Assembly (NCBI RefSeq): GCF_000427865.1
Contig: NZ_ATYV01000002.1
Coordinates: 24,211 to 88,210, forward strand
Direction of reading: 5' to 3'
From: Corynebacterium sputi DSM 45148
Lineage (GTDB): Bacteria; Actinomycetota; Actinomycetes; Mycobacteriales; Mycobacteriaceae
Length of the DNA stretch: 64,000 nucleotides
The notes under the pieces: model-generated
What the model was told of the DNA's origin: nothing
The model's input: the letters and a program-made list of their open reading frames with translations, nothing else
Database searches by the model: none
Shown here: positions 1-11,000 of the stretch, piece by piece
Numbering within the stretch: the first letter of the stretch is position 1
How the letters are laid out: the number at the start of each line of letters is the position of its first letter
Translations under genes and position numbers: made by a program

Positions 1-361
1 CTGCTCGCCCCGCCACATTTTCCTCAGTGAGAAAGTCGTCCAGGTCATCCTCAGCAGAGCCGCCAGCGGAGATGAGCACATCCTCAGCGGTCAGCGCAGA
101 CCACTCAATTCCGTTGTCCCGCAGGCTATCCACCAGAACGCTAAGGACCTCTGTGGAGCCGTGGAGGAGCACGCTATGGCCGTCGAGAAGCGACCCGATG
201 CGCTCCACTGCCTGACCAAAATCCTGCACTCCAAGAGTGATCGACTGCGGCTCCCGGCCGACGCGCAGCAGCGCGACATCGGCGAAATACCGGAGGGATC
301 GCTCGGGAACCTCCTCCGCAACGAGGATGACGGTTCGGGGCTCTGCCACAGCGAGACTCAC
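1..361 (-). CDS. Unknown protein, N-terminal part, cut by the window edge
   Basis: An uninterrupted minus-strand frame of 120 codons starts at a GTG (361) with GGAGG four bases upstream and runs off the left edge. The visible protein opens with a hydrophobic strand (RTVILVAEE) followed by alternating hydrophobic and acidic stretches and ends in an acidic segment (AEDDLDDF). There is no signal peptide or membrane segment. It is divergent from pyc, with about 146 bases between the two starts. I do not recognise the family and give no function. The good ribosome site and lack of stops support a real gene. Confidence 0.6.
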   Translation of the reverse strand, partial: MSLAVAEPRTVILVAEEVPERSLRYFADVALLRVGREPQSITLGVQDFGQAVERIGSLLDGHSVLLHGSTEVLSVLVDSLRDNGIEWSALTAEDVLISAGGSAEDDLDDFLTEENVAGRA

Positions 362-507
362 AGGACCTCCAGGTGAGGGCGACTTCAGACAACCGTTCCA
401 GAATAACCCTCGCCCAGGCACGCACAACGCCCCGCCTTCTGAGACCCATGTCACACCGAAACTGAACTATTGTGCAGAGTGACCTAAGTACCTCTTTAGG
501 AGACACC

Positions 508-3500
508 ATGACGACACCTTCGTTACCGACGTTCCAGAAGATCCTCGTCGCCAACCGTGGCGAAATCGCCGTCCGTGCTTTCCGCGCGGCCGTGGAAACC
601 GGCGCCAAGACAGTGGCCGTGTACCCGCGTGAGGATCGTTCCTCGTTCCACCGTTCGTTTGCATCACAGGCAGTTCGGATCGGCGAGGAGGGAGCGCCAG
701 TAAAGGCGTACCTGAACGTCAGCGAGATCATCCGTGCCGCAGAGGATTCCGGAGCCGACGCGATCTACCCCGGTTACGGATTTCTCTCGGAGAACGCTGC
801 TCTTGCCCGGGCCTGCGCAGAGCATGGCATCACCTTTATTGGCCCGCGCCCAGAGACCCTGGATCTGACCGGCGACAAAGCCCGTGCTGTCGCCGCCGCT
901 CGAGAAGCCGGCCTGCCGACGCTGTCTGAGACCGCACCGACGAAGGACGTCGACAAACTTGTTGCTGCTGCCGACGGCCAGACCTACCCACTGTTCGTGA
1001 AGGCGGTTGCCGGAGGTGGCGGGCGTGGCATGAGGTTCATTCCCAATGTCGAGGAACTGCCGTCTCTGGCCGCGGAGGCATCTCGCGAGGCAGAAGCAGC
1101 ATTCGGCGACGCCCGTGTCTACATCGAGCGCGCAGTGATCAACCCGCAGCACATCGAGGTACAGATCCTGGGTGACCACGAGGGCAACATCGTGCACCTC
1201 TTCGAGCGCGACTGCTCTCTGCAGCGCCGCCACCAGAAGGTCGTGGAAATCGCACCTGCTCAGCACTTGGACCCGAAGCTGCGTGAGCAGATCTGCGCGG
1301 ACGCCGTGGCTTTCTGTGAGTCGATCAATTATGTCGGCGCCGGCACCGTTGAATTCCTCGTCGACGAAGAAGGCAACCACGTCTTCATCGAAATGAACCC
1401 CCGCATCCAGGTCGAGCACACTGTCACTGAAGAGGTCACGCAGGTTGACCTGGTGAAGGCGCAAATGGCCATCGCTGCCGGCGCCACCCTGGCGGATCTG
1501 GGGCTGTCCCAGGACACGATCGAGACTTATGGGGCGGCGCTGCAGTGCCGCATCACCACCGAGGATCCCTCCAACGGGTTCCGCCCGGATACCGGCACGA
1601 TCACTGCGTACCGCTCCCCCGGCGGCGCAGGTGTTCGCCTCGATGGTGCTGCATCCCTCGGCGGCGAGATCACTGCCCACTTCGACTCGATGCTGGTCAA
1701 GATGACGTGTCGTGGGCCGGATTTCGCCACTGCCGTGCTGCGCGCACAGCGAGCCCTGGCAGAGTTCACTGTCTCCGGGGTTGCGACCAACATCGGTTTC
1801 CTGCGCGCACTACTTCGCGAACCGGACTTCCAAAATGAGCGCATCGCCACCTCTTTCATCGCCGAGCACCCGTGGCTGTTGCAGGCTCCGCCCGCCGATG
1901 ATGAGCCGAGCCGTCTGCTCGACTACCTCGCCGACGTGACGGTCAACCGCCCCCACGGCGAGCGCCCCAATGTGGCGTCGCCACACCGCAAGCTTCCGGA
2001 CGTCTCCAGCGACAAACTCCCCCGCGGCTCCCGCGACCTCCTCAAGCAGGTGGGTCCGAAGAAGTTCGCCGAGCACCTGCGCGAGCAGAAGGCTCTTGCT
2101 GTCACTGACACGACGTTCCGCGATGCGCACCAGTCACTGCTGGCCACGCGGGTGCGATCGTCTGCGCTTGTCGACGCCGCCTCCGCCGCCGCACGCCTGA
2201 CTCCGGAACTTCTTTCCGTCGAGGCCTGGGGCGGCGCCACCTACGATGTTGCTCTGCGCTTCCTCCACGAGGACCCGTGGGCGCGCCTGGATGCGATCCG
2301 TCAGGCCATGCCGAACATCAACATTCAGATGCTGCTTCGCGGGCGCAATACCGTCGGCTACACGCCGTATCCGGATGTCGTCGCTCGCAGTTTTGTGCGC
2401 GAGGCAGCCGACTCCGGCGTCGATATCTTCCGCATCTTCGATGCGCTTAACGACGTCTCCCAGATGCGCACCGCCATCGACGCAGTCCTGGAGACTGACA
2501 CCACAGTGGCTGAGGTCGCGATGGCCTACTCCGGAAATCTCCTAGATCCGGCCGAGGACCTCTACACGCTGGATTACTACCTGAAGTTGGCAGGGGAAAT
2601 TGTCGAAACCGGCGCCCACGTCTTGGCTATCAAGGACATGGCAGGTCTGTTGCGTCCGGCAGCAGCCTCGAAGTTGGTCACCGAGTTGCGTCGTAACTTC
2701 GATCTGCCGGTACACATCCATACGCACGACACCGCTGGCGGTCAGCTGGCCACCTACCTGGCGGCAGCGAACGCTGGTGCCGACGCCGTCGATGGCGCCT
2801 CCGCTCCTCTCTCCGGCACAACCTCTCAGCCTTCACTGTCGGCGATTGTCGCGGCGTTCGCCCACACCTGGCGCGACACCGGGCTGTCGTTGAAGGCTGT
2901 TGGTGACATGGAGCCGTACTGGGAGGCGGTCCGTCAGCTCTACGCACCGTTCGAGTCCGGAACTCCGGGTCCGACCGGTCGTGTCTACCGACACGAGATC
3001 CCCGGCGGTCAGCTCTCGAACCTGCGCACCCAGGCAGTGGCACTTGGTCTCGACGACCGCTTCGAGTTGATCGAAGACGCCTACGCCGGAGTCAACGAAC
3101 TGCTCGGACGCCCGACCAAGGTCACTCCGTCGTCCAAGGTCGTCGGCGACTTGGCTCTGCACTTGGTCGGCGCGGGTGTATCCGTCGATGACTTCGCCGC
3201 CGACCCACAGCGCTACGACATCCCCGATTCTGTCACCGCCTTCCTGCGCGGTGAACTGGGAACCCCGCCCGGGGGCTGGCCCGAGGAACTTCGCGACAAA
3301 GCCCTGGCCGGCCGAGCCGCGGGCGCTCCCCGATTGGTCTCGATTCCGCAGGAGGAGGAAGCCCACCTCATCGGCGATGACAGTGCCAACCGCCGCGCTA
3401 CCCTGAGCCGTCTACTCTTCCCCAAGCAGGCCGAGGAGTTCGACGAACACCGCCGCCGCTTCGGTGACGTCTCCGTCCTCAACGACCGCAATTTCTTCTA

Positions 3501-3921
3501 TGGACTGCAAGAGGGCGAAGAAAACGTCATCCGCATCGCCGGGGAAACCCCGATGGTGGTCCGCTTGGACGCCGTCGGTGAGCCCGACGACAAGGGAATG
3601 CGCCAGGTCGTGGCTAACGTCAATGGTCAGATTCGCCCGATCCGCGTGCGTGATCTCTCCGTCGAATCCGTCACCGCCACCGCAGAAAAGGCCGATCCTT
3701 CGGCCAAGGGTCATGTGGCAGCTCCGTTCGCCGGCACCGTCACGGTCAATGTCACCGAAGGCACCGAGGTGGAGGCCGGCGACGCCGTGGCAGTCATCGA
3801 AGCCATGAAGATGGAAGCAACGATCACCAGCCCGGTGGCCGGTGTCGTTGACCGCGTAGTTCTTACCCAGCCAACCAAGGTGGAGGGCGGAGATCTGCTG
3901 ATCTCAGTCAAGCCCTCCTAA
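508..3921 (+). CDS. pyc: Pyruvate carboxylase
   Basis: Cytoplasmic biotin enzyme that carboxylates pyruvate to oxaloacetate using ATP and bicarbonate, the main anaplerotic reaction in corynebacteria. At 1137 residues it matches the single-chain family. Order seen: biotin carboxylase with the glycine-rich ATP-grasp loop GGGGRGMRF (about 169-177), carboxyltransferase opening with DTTFRDAHQSLLATR (about 534-548), the conserved PYC/OADA region, and a C-terminal biotinyl domain with AMKM, the biotinylated lysine being K1101. I chose ATG 508 because AGGAGA lies seven bases upstream; an in-frame codon at 472 would only add 12 residues without a ribosome site. Transcribed alone. The gene is intact, and the identification is secure. 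Confidence 0.97.
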   Translation: MTTPSLPTFQKILVANRGEIAVRAFRAAVETGAKTVAVYPREDRSSFHRSFASQAVRIGEEGAPVKAYLNVSEIIRAAEDSGADAIYPGYGFLSENAALARACAEHGITFIGPRPETLDLTGDKARAVAAAREAGLPTLSETAPTKDVDKLVAAADGQTYPLFVKAVAGGGGRGMRFIPNVEELPSLAAEASREAEAAFGDARVYIERAVINPQHIEVQILGDHEGNIVHLFERDCSLQRRHQKVVEIAPAQHLDPKLREQICADAVAFCESINYVGAGTVEFLVDEEGNHVFIEMNPRIQVEHTVTEEVTQVDLVKAQMAIAAGATLADLGLSQDTIETYGAALQCRITTEDPSNGFRPDTGTITAYRSPGGAGVRLDGAASLGGEITAHFDSMLVKMTCRGPDFATAVLRAQRALAEFTVSGVATNIGFLRALLREPDFQNERIATSFIAEHPWLLQAPPADDEPSRLLDYLADVTVNRPHGERPNVASPHRKLPDVSSDKLPRGSRDLLKQVGPKKFAEHLREQKALAVTDTTFRDAHQSLLATRVRSSALVDAASAAARLTPELLSVEAWGGATYDVALRFLHEDPWARLDAIRQAMPNINIQMLLRGRNTVGYTPYPDVVARSFVREAADSGVDIFRIFDALNDVSQMRTAIDAVLETDTTVAEVAMAYSGNLLDPAEDLYTLDYYLKLAGEIVETGAHVLAIKDMAGLLRPAAASKLVTELRRNFDLPVHIHTHDTAGGQLATYLAAANAGADAVDGASAPLSGTTSQPSLSAIVAAFAHTWRDTGLSLKAVGDMEPYWEAVRQLYAPFESGTPGPTGRVYRHEIPGGQLSNLRTQAVALGLDDRFELIEDAYAGVNELLGRPTKVTPSSKVVGDLALHLVGAGVSVDDFAADPQRYDIPDSVTAFLRGELGTPPGGWPEELRDKALAGRAAGAPRLVSIPQEEEAHLIGDDSANRRATLSRLLFPKQAEEFDEHRRRFGDVSVLNDRNFFYGLQEGEENVIRIAGETPMVVRLDAVGEPDDKGMRQVVANVNGQIRPIRVRDLSVESVTATAEKADPSAKGHVAAPFAGTVTVNVTEGTEVEAGDAVAVIEAMKMEATITSPVAGVVDRVVLTQPTKVEGGDLLISVKPS

Positions 3922-3967
3922 AAGCGGGCCCTGGGTCGGTGGTGACGACCTCGCTCGGTGGCAGCGA

Positions 3968-4050
3968 GTTACCCGGAGTGTTGCAATTTCGACGATTTTT
4001 TCCATGGATCTGCCTCTTTGCGAGGAAGTCATTGCAACATAGCGGGTAAC
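3968..4050. repeat. Long interrupted inverted repeat downstream of pyc
   Basis: Two 20-base arms (3968-3987 and 4031-4050) are complementary except for three central bases: GTTACCCG and TGTTGCAAT pair with ATTGCAACA and CGGGTAAC. The loop is 43 bases and the right arm is followed by TTTT. It could act as a large terminator for pyc, or be a structured RNA or regulator site. A second short hairpin (CTCGCT / AGCGAG, about 3950-3968) precedes it. Confidence 0.6.
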
Positions 4051-4073
4051 TTTTCCCATCCTGACCTGCGCCA

Positions 4074-4091
4074 ATTCGTCACGTGACGAAT
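4074..4091. promoter_or_regulatory. Perfect 18-bp palindrome, possible operator
   Basis: ATTCGTCAC joined directly to its reverse complement GTGACGAAT gives a perfect 18-bp palindrome with no spacer, typical of a dimeric regulator site. It lies between two convergent genes (pyc and the PACE-like gene), where no start codon follows it on either strand, so its target is unclear. Confidence 0.45.
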
Positions 4092-4123
4092 ACTTGTACG
4101 GGCCTGGCATAGCATCGCCCCAC

Positions 4124-4170
4124 GAAAAAGCCCGAGGGAACCATAGGAAACTAGGTTCACTCGGGCTTTC
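4124..4170. terminator. Bidirectional terminator hairpin
   Basis: The arms AAAGCCCGAG (4127-4136) and CTCGGGCTTT (4160-4169) pair perfectly, with further pairing inside through GAACC and GGTTC. A-rich and T-rich flanks fit termination for both converging genes, pyc and the minus-strand membrane protein that ends at 4215. Confidence 0.8.
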
Positions 4171-4214
4171 ATGCTCTCGCCTCCCGACGCCATCTCAGCA
4201 TCGGCAGCAAAGAT

Positions 4215-4700
4215 CTACCTGGACGAAGCCTCTGCTTCAGCCTCCGGGGACTCTGAACTCCCTGAAGCATCTGTGTCTTCCAACTTCACTGCATCTCGCT
4301 GCAGCGGGAAGATCAGGTCAAACACCCACGCGAAGACGAAGGTGTACACGAGGAAGAAGATCAGCAGGCCGATCTCCAAGATGAATGCCTCGTAGATGGA
4401 CACTCCCAGGATCAGCGCGATCACCGGGACGAGGAACACGACCAGTCCGCCTTCAAAGCCGATGGCGTGAGCCACTCGCCGGCGCAGTGTGCGCTTCTTC
4501 GAGGCTTGGCGCATCTCCCACTTCTCAAAGAGGGTGTTGAACGTGAAGTTCCAGATCAGGGCTACCGCCGATGACGCCACCGCCACCAAACCGGCACTAT
4601 CCCCTGCGTGACCGAGCGACGAAAGCGCAATGGTCACAAAAATAATGGCGATGATCTCGTAAGACACCGCGTAAGTGATTCGCCGGACAACGGGCGACAT
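4215..4700 (-). CDS. PACE-type / BTP-domain membrane protein
   Basis: A 161-residue membrane protein with four predicted membrane helices arranged as two bacterial transmembrane pair repeats. The first repeat has the family pattern of an Arg-Arg near the N-terminus, a Glu in helix 1 (SYEIIAI) and WNFTFNTLFEKWE after helix 2; the second begins RRVAHAIGFEGG. Proteins of this type include the PACE efflux pumps for chlorhexidine and related compounds. The C-terminus is an acidic Ser/Glu-rich tail. I chose ATG 4700 because GAGGAGG precedes it; the frame stays open upstream but lacks such a site. Function as an exporter is inferred from the family and the substrate is unknown. Confidence 0.75.
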   Translation of the reverse strand: MSPVVRRITYAVSYEIIAIIFVTIALSSLGHAGDSAGLVAVASSAVALIWNFTFNTLFEKWEMRQASKKRTLRRRVAHAIGFEGGLVVFLVPVIALILGVSIYEAFILEIGLLIFFLVYTFVFAWVFDLIFPLQRDAVKLEDTDASGSSESPEAEAEASSR

Positions 4701-5047
4701 GGAATCCTCCTCAAACTCAATGCATGGGAAGCCTCTTTCAGGTTCACGTCCATGTCGGGGTATTTCTCGGGCGTCTGGGCACCCTTCCTCAGACGGTAAC
4801 AATTGACGTTCACACGTTTATTCCGCGCTGGCAGTGGAGTCGCACACGTGTGCCTAAAAGCACGGAGCGAAACGGTTAACCCCGCGTGGAGTGTCGAGGG
4901 CGGCGATATTGTGAACACGTCATAGAATTCCGGGGGCAAACTACTGCGGCTCCGCTAGCAACAGCAGAGCCCGCCTGCCATGCCGAATTTTTCCCATTAC
5001 GCACTTCCCCGCGCCCCAGGCCCAGAGACCCACAGACAAGAGGCACG
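4701..5047. other. Divergent intergenic region
   Basis: This 347-base gap separates two divergent genes and should hold both promoters. A TAGAAT at 4923-4928 is a fair -10 candidate for the helicase gene, but no good -35 sits at the right distance. AAGAGG at about 5038 is the ribosome site of the helicase gene. No gene or strong repeat was seen. Confidence 0.4.
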
Positions 5048-8000
5048 ATGCTCGATTCCAGGCTGTACAACCACGTCGACGTCGAGGTCGGGGACCTCAC
5101 CGTTTCGGTTTTCCATATGGGCGCCACTAGTTACGCCCTCGCCCACAACCGCATTCCGGTGGTGCCGTTCATCCTTGTGTCGAATGCCAAGACAGCCGAA
5201 GGCTCCAGCGAGCCGGCCGAGGTTGTCATCCGTGCCGAGTCCAATGGCACCTTGCTCTTCGACAGCGGTCCGCTAGCGCTGACTCCGTTGGCCCCTGGCA
5301 AGCAGGGAATTATCGAACCGTACGACCAGACTCGCGTTCCCGTCACGCTCACGCGAGAAGACTCTCTGGAAGGTCCGGCGGATCTGAGTGTGGAGGTGAG
5401 GGTGGGTGAGGAAAACGTCGTGAAGCAAATTGATTTTCGCGTCCTCGCCGATAATGAGTGGTTCAATTCGCCCTCCTACTACGAGTCGCTGGCCGCTTTC
5501 GTGCAGCCGAATGCGGCCGCTGTTGTACCGGTGCTGTCTGCAGCAGCAGACATCTTGCAGAAGGAAACCGGCGACGCTTCCCTCAGCGGTTACCAGGCAG
5601 GTCCGCAGCGCGTCTTGGAGATCACCGGCGCGGTGTACCAGGCGCTGCAGTCCGCGGACATCCGTTACATCAACCCGCCGGCCTCCTTCGAGAACACCGG
5701 TCAGCGCATTAGATCGTCGTCGGATGTCCTGGAGTCGCGGTTCGGTACGTGCATCGATCTTTCCCTGACGTTTGCCGCCGTTGCTGAGCAGTGTGGGCTG
5801 CATCCGGTGATCATCATGGTGCCGGGCCACGCGATGGCTGGTGTGCTGATGACGGAGGATCCGTTGCCGGCGCCGGTGTTGCTGGAGGACACCGCGATTA
5901 ACAACTATCTACGCTCCGGACGCGTGTTGCCGATCGATGCGATGTTCTACAACGACATGGGCTTCCGCCAGGTGGTGGATCGCAGTCGCGCAGCGCTGAA
6001 GGACAAGGGTGCTCAGGGCCTCATCGACGTGAAATCAGCACACCGCAATGGCATGCGTCCATTGCCCTATCGCTCCGCGCCAAAGACCGAAGAAGAGAGG
6101 CTTATCGACGCCTCCAAATCCACATGGGACCTCCCCGACACCGGACTCATTAGCGATATCAGTGAGACTGCATTCCGCGACGACACTGACGAAAGCCCTG
6201 CCCGAGTGCAGGCTTGGAAGCGCGAACTGCTGGATCTGTCACTGCGCAATCGGCTGCTGAACGTGAAGAAGGGGCCGGAGGTTCTGGACTTCCTGCTGCC
6301 GGAAGACACGCTTGCTGACCTCGACGACAAGATCCACGCCGGTGAGAAGATCGCGATTCACCCTTCGGACGATGTCAGTGACAACCGCCGAATGCAGGGC
6401 ATCCACCGCGTCACGCAGTTGCCGAATGAGCAGTTGGCAGGTGACTTGATTGACCGCAATCGCCTGTATGCAGATGTGTCGGGAGCCCGGTACGACACTT
6501 ACTTCCGGAGCCTGACCCGCTTGGTCCGCACGTACACCGAGGAGACTGGTTCGGCGAACCTGTACCTGACGCTCGGTGCATTGGTACACACGAACACCAC
6601 CGGCAAGCCCGCGTACTCGCCGTTGTTCCTCATTCCGGTGAAGATCGTCGGAGGAAAGGGGCGGGCCAGGTACCAGATTCAGGTGGATACCTCCGTCGAG
6701 GCGAGCCCCAACTACTCCCTGGTGGAGTGGCTGCGCCAGGTGCACGGAGTGACCATCGAAGCGTTGTCGAAACCGAAGCTCGACGACTCAGGCTTGGACA
6801 TCGAATACGCGTTGTCGCAGATCTCCGAGGCGTTGGTGAAGGCTGAGCTGCCGTTCACCGTGATTGAAAAGTCCCGTCTCATCATCGCGAAGTTCTCGAC
6901 CTACGGAATGTGGAAGGACCTGCAGAACAACTGGTCGGACTTCATGGGGTCTCCGGTGTTCAATCACATCACCACGAAGGCGGGTGCACAGTTCTCGGAC
7001 CCAGCGGCAGTTGGGCCGAGTGGTGAAGCCATCGACATTCGTGATGTCCAGGTCAAGGAGGCTGAACTGGCGTTGCCCATCCCCGCCGATGGCGCCCAGT
7101 TAAAGGCAATTACAGCTGCCGCGGCGGGGTACAGTTTCGTGCTCGAGGGACCTCCGGGAACTGGTAAGTCCCAGACGATCACTAACCTCATCGCCCACGC
7201 CCTGGACAAGGGGAAGAAGGTGCTCTTCGTCGCCGAGAAGCAGGCTGCACTCGACGTGGTGCAGGAGCGTCTAGCCAGGGTTGGTCTGGCACCGTTCACC
7301 TTGGATCTGCACGGCGTGGAGCAGAAACCCGCGGCCATCAAAAAGCAGCTCAAGGACTCCATCGACGCTGAGGTCTACTACGGGGCCCATGCCTGGGACA
7401 CTGCAGTCGCAGATTTGCGCACCAGGCTCGCACCGCTTTCGGACTACCCCGGTCAGATCCACGACCTCAATGGTGTCGACCACTCGTTGTGGTCAGCCAC
7501 CACCACTTTGATGGACATGGGTGACGGACCAGCCGCCACCGTCCCTGAGTCTTTCGTCGCCGATCCGACGCTGTCTCTCAATGATCTCCGAAACATCGCG
7601 GCAGACCTGGCGCCGTTGTCAAAGATCATGGACTTCAGTGCGGTAGACCGGTGGCGACTGGCAGGCTCAGAGATTCGCCCCAGCCTTCTCAAGCGTTGGG
7701 AAGAGCTCGAGAAGCAGCGCCGTATTGTCTCCAAGGCCTCGGGGCTCGTCCCCCACTTGGAGCGCGACGACCTCGACGACTTCCTCCGCACCCTCGAGGA
7801 AGCCGAGAAGATCCCTGAGGATCAGCGTCTCTCACCAGAGCAGATTGATCGGCTCACCCACACCCCAGAGGCCGTAAAAGCCCTCGCCGCTGAGATCAAC
7901 AGCCTCGGCCAGGAACTGGCTCAGGCGCAGTCATTGTTCTCTCCGGCCTTCATCCGTTCCGGCGATACCGCACCAATCCTGGAAGCAATCGCAGAGACCC

Positions 8001-11000
8001 GCCGTGGCATGTTCGGCAAAAAGAAGCGCATGGCGGCCTACGAGCAGGCCCTGCGCATCGCCGTGCCAGCGAATGCCGCCGAACTCGACCTCGACGGGGC
8101 CTTCAGCCCGGACCAGATCGAGATCCAGTTGGGCCGACTGCCGCAGCTCCGCGCTGCCGCCGCGGAGCTGCAGGCCAAATTGGAACAGATCCCCGGCGCC
8201 GAGCCGATGCACGCCCGCTCAGTCCTCGACCCCGCGCTTCCGGCTGCTCTGTGGCAGTTCGGTGAGGACATAGTCGAAGCGATCGTGATGTCCCGTAAGC
8301 ATGAAGATGCTCTGCAAATCTTGGATGATCTCAGCTCCTCCGGACTGGCCGACGACATGTCCACCACCCTTCGTGACATTCGGACCGCTTGGCTCGACTG
8401 GGTCGTGGCCCTCGGTGCCACCGACGAATCCATCTACAACTGGCGAGGTAACAACAGCTGGGTCATCGCGTGGCTCACCACGGCGAACGCGTGGAAGCGT
8501 GACATCGATGCCTCCGGTGCCGAAGCTCCGGCCCGGATCATCCAGTGGTCCACTGCCACGTCCGACCTGCGCAATGCTGGACTGACCGAGTTTGTCGGAC
8601 AGATCGAGCGTGGAGAGATCCCGCCCAATGACATCGACGTCGCACTGCGCCGGGGCATCGCCCAGGCCTCTGTGACTGAACGCGGCACTCGCTTCCGGCT
8701 TGATGACTTCCATCCGGAACTCAAGGACAACGAACTTGCCCAGCTCACCGCAGCCATCGCCAAGGTTCAGGAGGAGTCGGTCCGCGCGCTGCCTGCGAAA
8801 CTGCTCCGCCAGCGTCCGTTCCGACCAGACCGTCTCGACGGCCGGCCGGCTCTGCTGCGCCGTCAGCTCGACGCCAAGCGAAACGCCAAGTCCTTCCGGA
8901 ACCTGCTGCAGGAATTCGGTGACGAGATTCTGTCGGTCGCACCGTGCTTCTTCGTCAGCCCCGCATCCCTGGCGACCTACGTTGCCCCGGGTGCCGTCGA
9001 CTTCGACATCGTCGTATTCGATGAGGCTTCCCAGGTCACCGTCGATCAGGCGATGGGTGCGCTCGGCCGTGGCCGTTCCGCTGTCATCGTTGGTGACTCC
9101 AAGCAGATGCCGCCGACCCGCATCGGCAAGGCCGTCGCGACCAACGAAGATGACCCTGATTCTGACGACGACATGGCCGACATCGCGGACCTGGAGTCGA
9201 TTCTCTCCGAGGCCGTTGAGTCTGGCCTGCCCCAGGTGTGGCTGTCGTGGCATTACCGCTCCAAGGACGAGGCCCTCATCGCCTTCTCTAATGAGCACTA
9301 CTACGAGGGGAACCTCTCCAGCCTGCCCTCCCCTGGCTTCATCCCAGATGCCGGCGTCTCGGTCACGCGCGTGGACGGCCAGTTCATCCGCGAGCAGAAG
9401 CACCCGTTGCTCCGGACGAATCCGGTAGAGGCGGAGGCGATTGTTCAGAGCGTCGTGAAGCGCATTAATAACCCCGTGACCGGCCACGAGTCGATCGGTG
9501 TGGTCACCTTCAACATGCCTCAGCGCAACCTCGTCCTGGATCTGCTGGAGCAGTCTGATGACCCGCTGGTGCAGAAGCGCCTGCAGCCGGGTCCGGACAG
9601 CATCTTCGTGAAGAACCTGGAGAACGTGCAGGGCGATGAGCGAGACGTGATTCTGTTCTCCACCGCATTCTCGAAGCACGAGAGCGGCAAGGCGATGCCG
9701 ATGAACTTCGGTCCGCTGTCGCGTGCCGGCGGCGAGCGTCGTCTTAATGTCGCAGTGACTCGTGCGCGCAAGGAGGTCGAGGTTTTCTGTTCCTTCGACC
9801 CGAATGAGATCGATGTCTCGCGCACGAAGTCGGTGGGTATGGCGCACTTGCGCGCGTACCTCGAGGCTGCCATTGAAACCCCTTCGCTTCCCGACGCCTC
9901 CCTCACTCCCACCGGCCTCAACATCAACCCCGTCCGGGACCACATCGCGGCCCGTTTGCAGGACCGTGGCTGGGTAGTAGAAAAGGACTTCGGCCTTTCG
10001 TCCTTCACCCTTGACCTGGTGGTTCGTCCCGCAGACGATGACCGCTGGCACGCCGCAATTCTTACCGACGGCCAGAAGTGGGCTGCCATGCCGACCGTCG
10101 CCGACCGTGACCTGACCCCGAACCTCCTGGGCGCCATCATGGAGTGGGCAGCCACCGTGCGCGTCTGGCTGCCAGAGTGGATCAAGAACCCGGATGCGGT
10201 CATCGAGCGTATTGAAGCCTCGCTTGCGGACGCCTCCTCGCGAATCAACGACCTCGACCAGCAGCGCGCCGAAGCCCTCGCTGAGGCCGAGAGGGTCCTC
10301 GCTGAAGAGCGCAAGCGCATCGAAGACGAGCGCCTCGCCGAAGAGGCAGCCCAAGAACAGGCCCGAGCTGAACTGGAAGCCGAGCAGGCAGAAGAGGCCG
10401 AACTTGCCGGGGCCTCCAGCGTTGGGGCCTCCGAGATCGATGCCACCGACGTCGCTGAGCGTACAGAGGAAAACCGGGTCGCGGAGTCTGGTGAGGTTTC
10501 ATCTGACGAAGATGACGCACCTGCCTGGGTAATCGAGGAAGATTCATGGAATGAAACTGACGAAGCCGACATCGTCATTGTGGCCTCAGACAACCCGTTT
10601 GATCCTCCGGGTGCCAAGGCCCAGCCCGCCCCGGTGCCAGCAATAGCGACAGCTCCGGCGAAACCTCGGCAGCAAGACCCTGACCTATTCGATACCTCTA
10701 AGTCTCCGGAGGCTGCAGCATTCCGCGAGTCCGCCGGAATGCTCGACATTTCTCTCAGTGACGAGGCGGACACGGCGGACACTTCGCCAGAGGCACCGCC
10801 CGCTCTGCCCACTGAAGTTCCTTTTGCCCCGGTCAGCCACGAGATCATCGGCGAGCGAGATGAGTTGGAAGCAGGATTCGAAGGAGAACGCGCAAAGCAG
10901 GTCCGCGCCGAGGTGCTCCTGATACTGGAGGACCACGCACCGATGCGCCTAGACACGTTGCAGAGCACCATCGCGAAGCGTTTCGGCCGACAGAAGACCT

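Noticed and set aside
664..1680. A 338-codon minus-strand frame
   Set aside because: Antisense to pyc with no domain similarity.
3904..4110. A 68-codon minus-strand frame overlapping the pyc end
   Set aside because: It is built mainly from the inverted repeat and overlaps pyc; no protein-like features.
4886..5047. 54-codon N-terminal extension of the giant helicase
   Set aside because: Composition is low-quality (many Arg/Pro), no ribosome site, and ATG 5048 has one at ideal spacing.
8219..10354. A 711-codon open frame on the minus strand
   Set aside because: It lies wholly antisense to the giant helicase gene, has no recognisable domain, and is the usual third-position artefact of GC-rich coding sequence.
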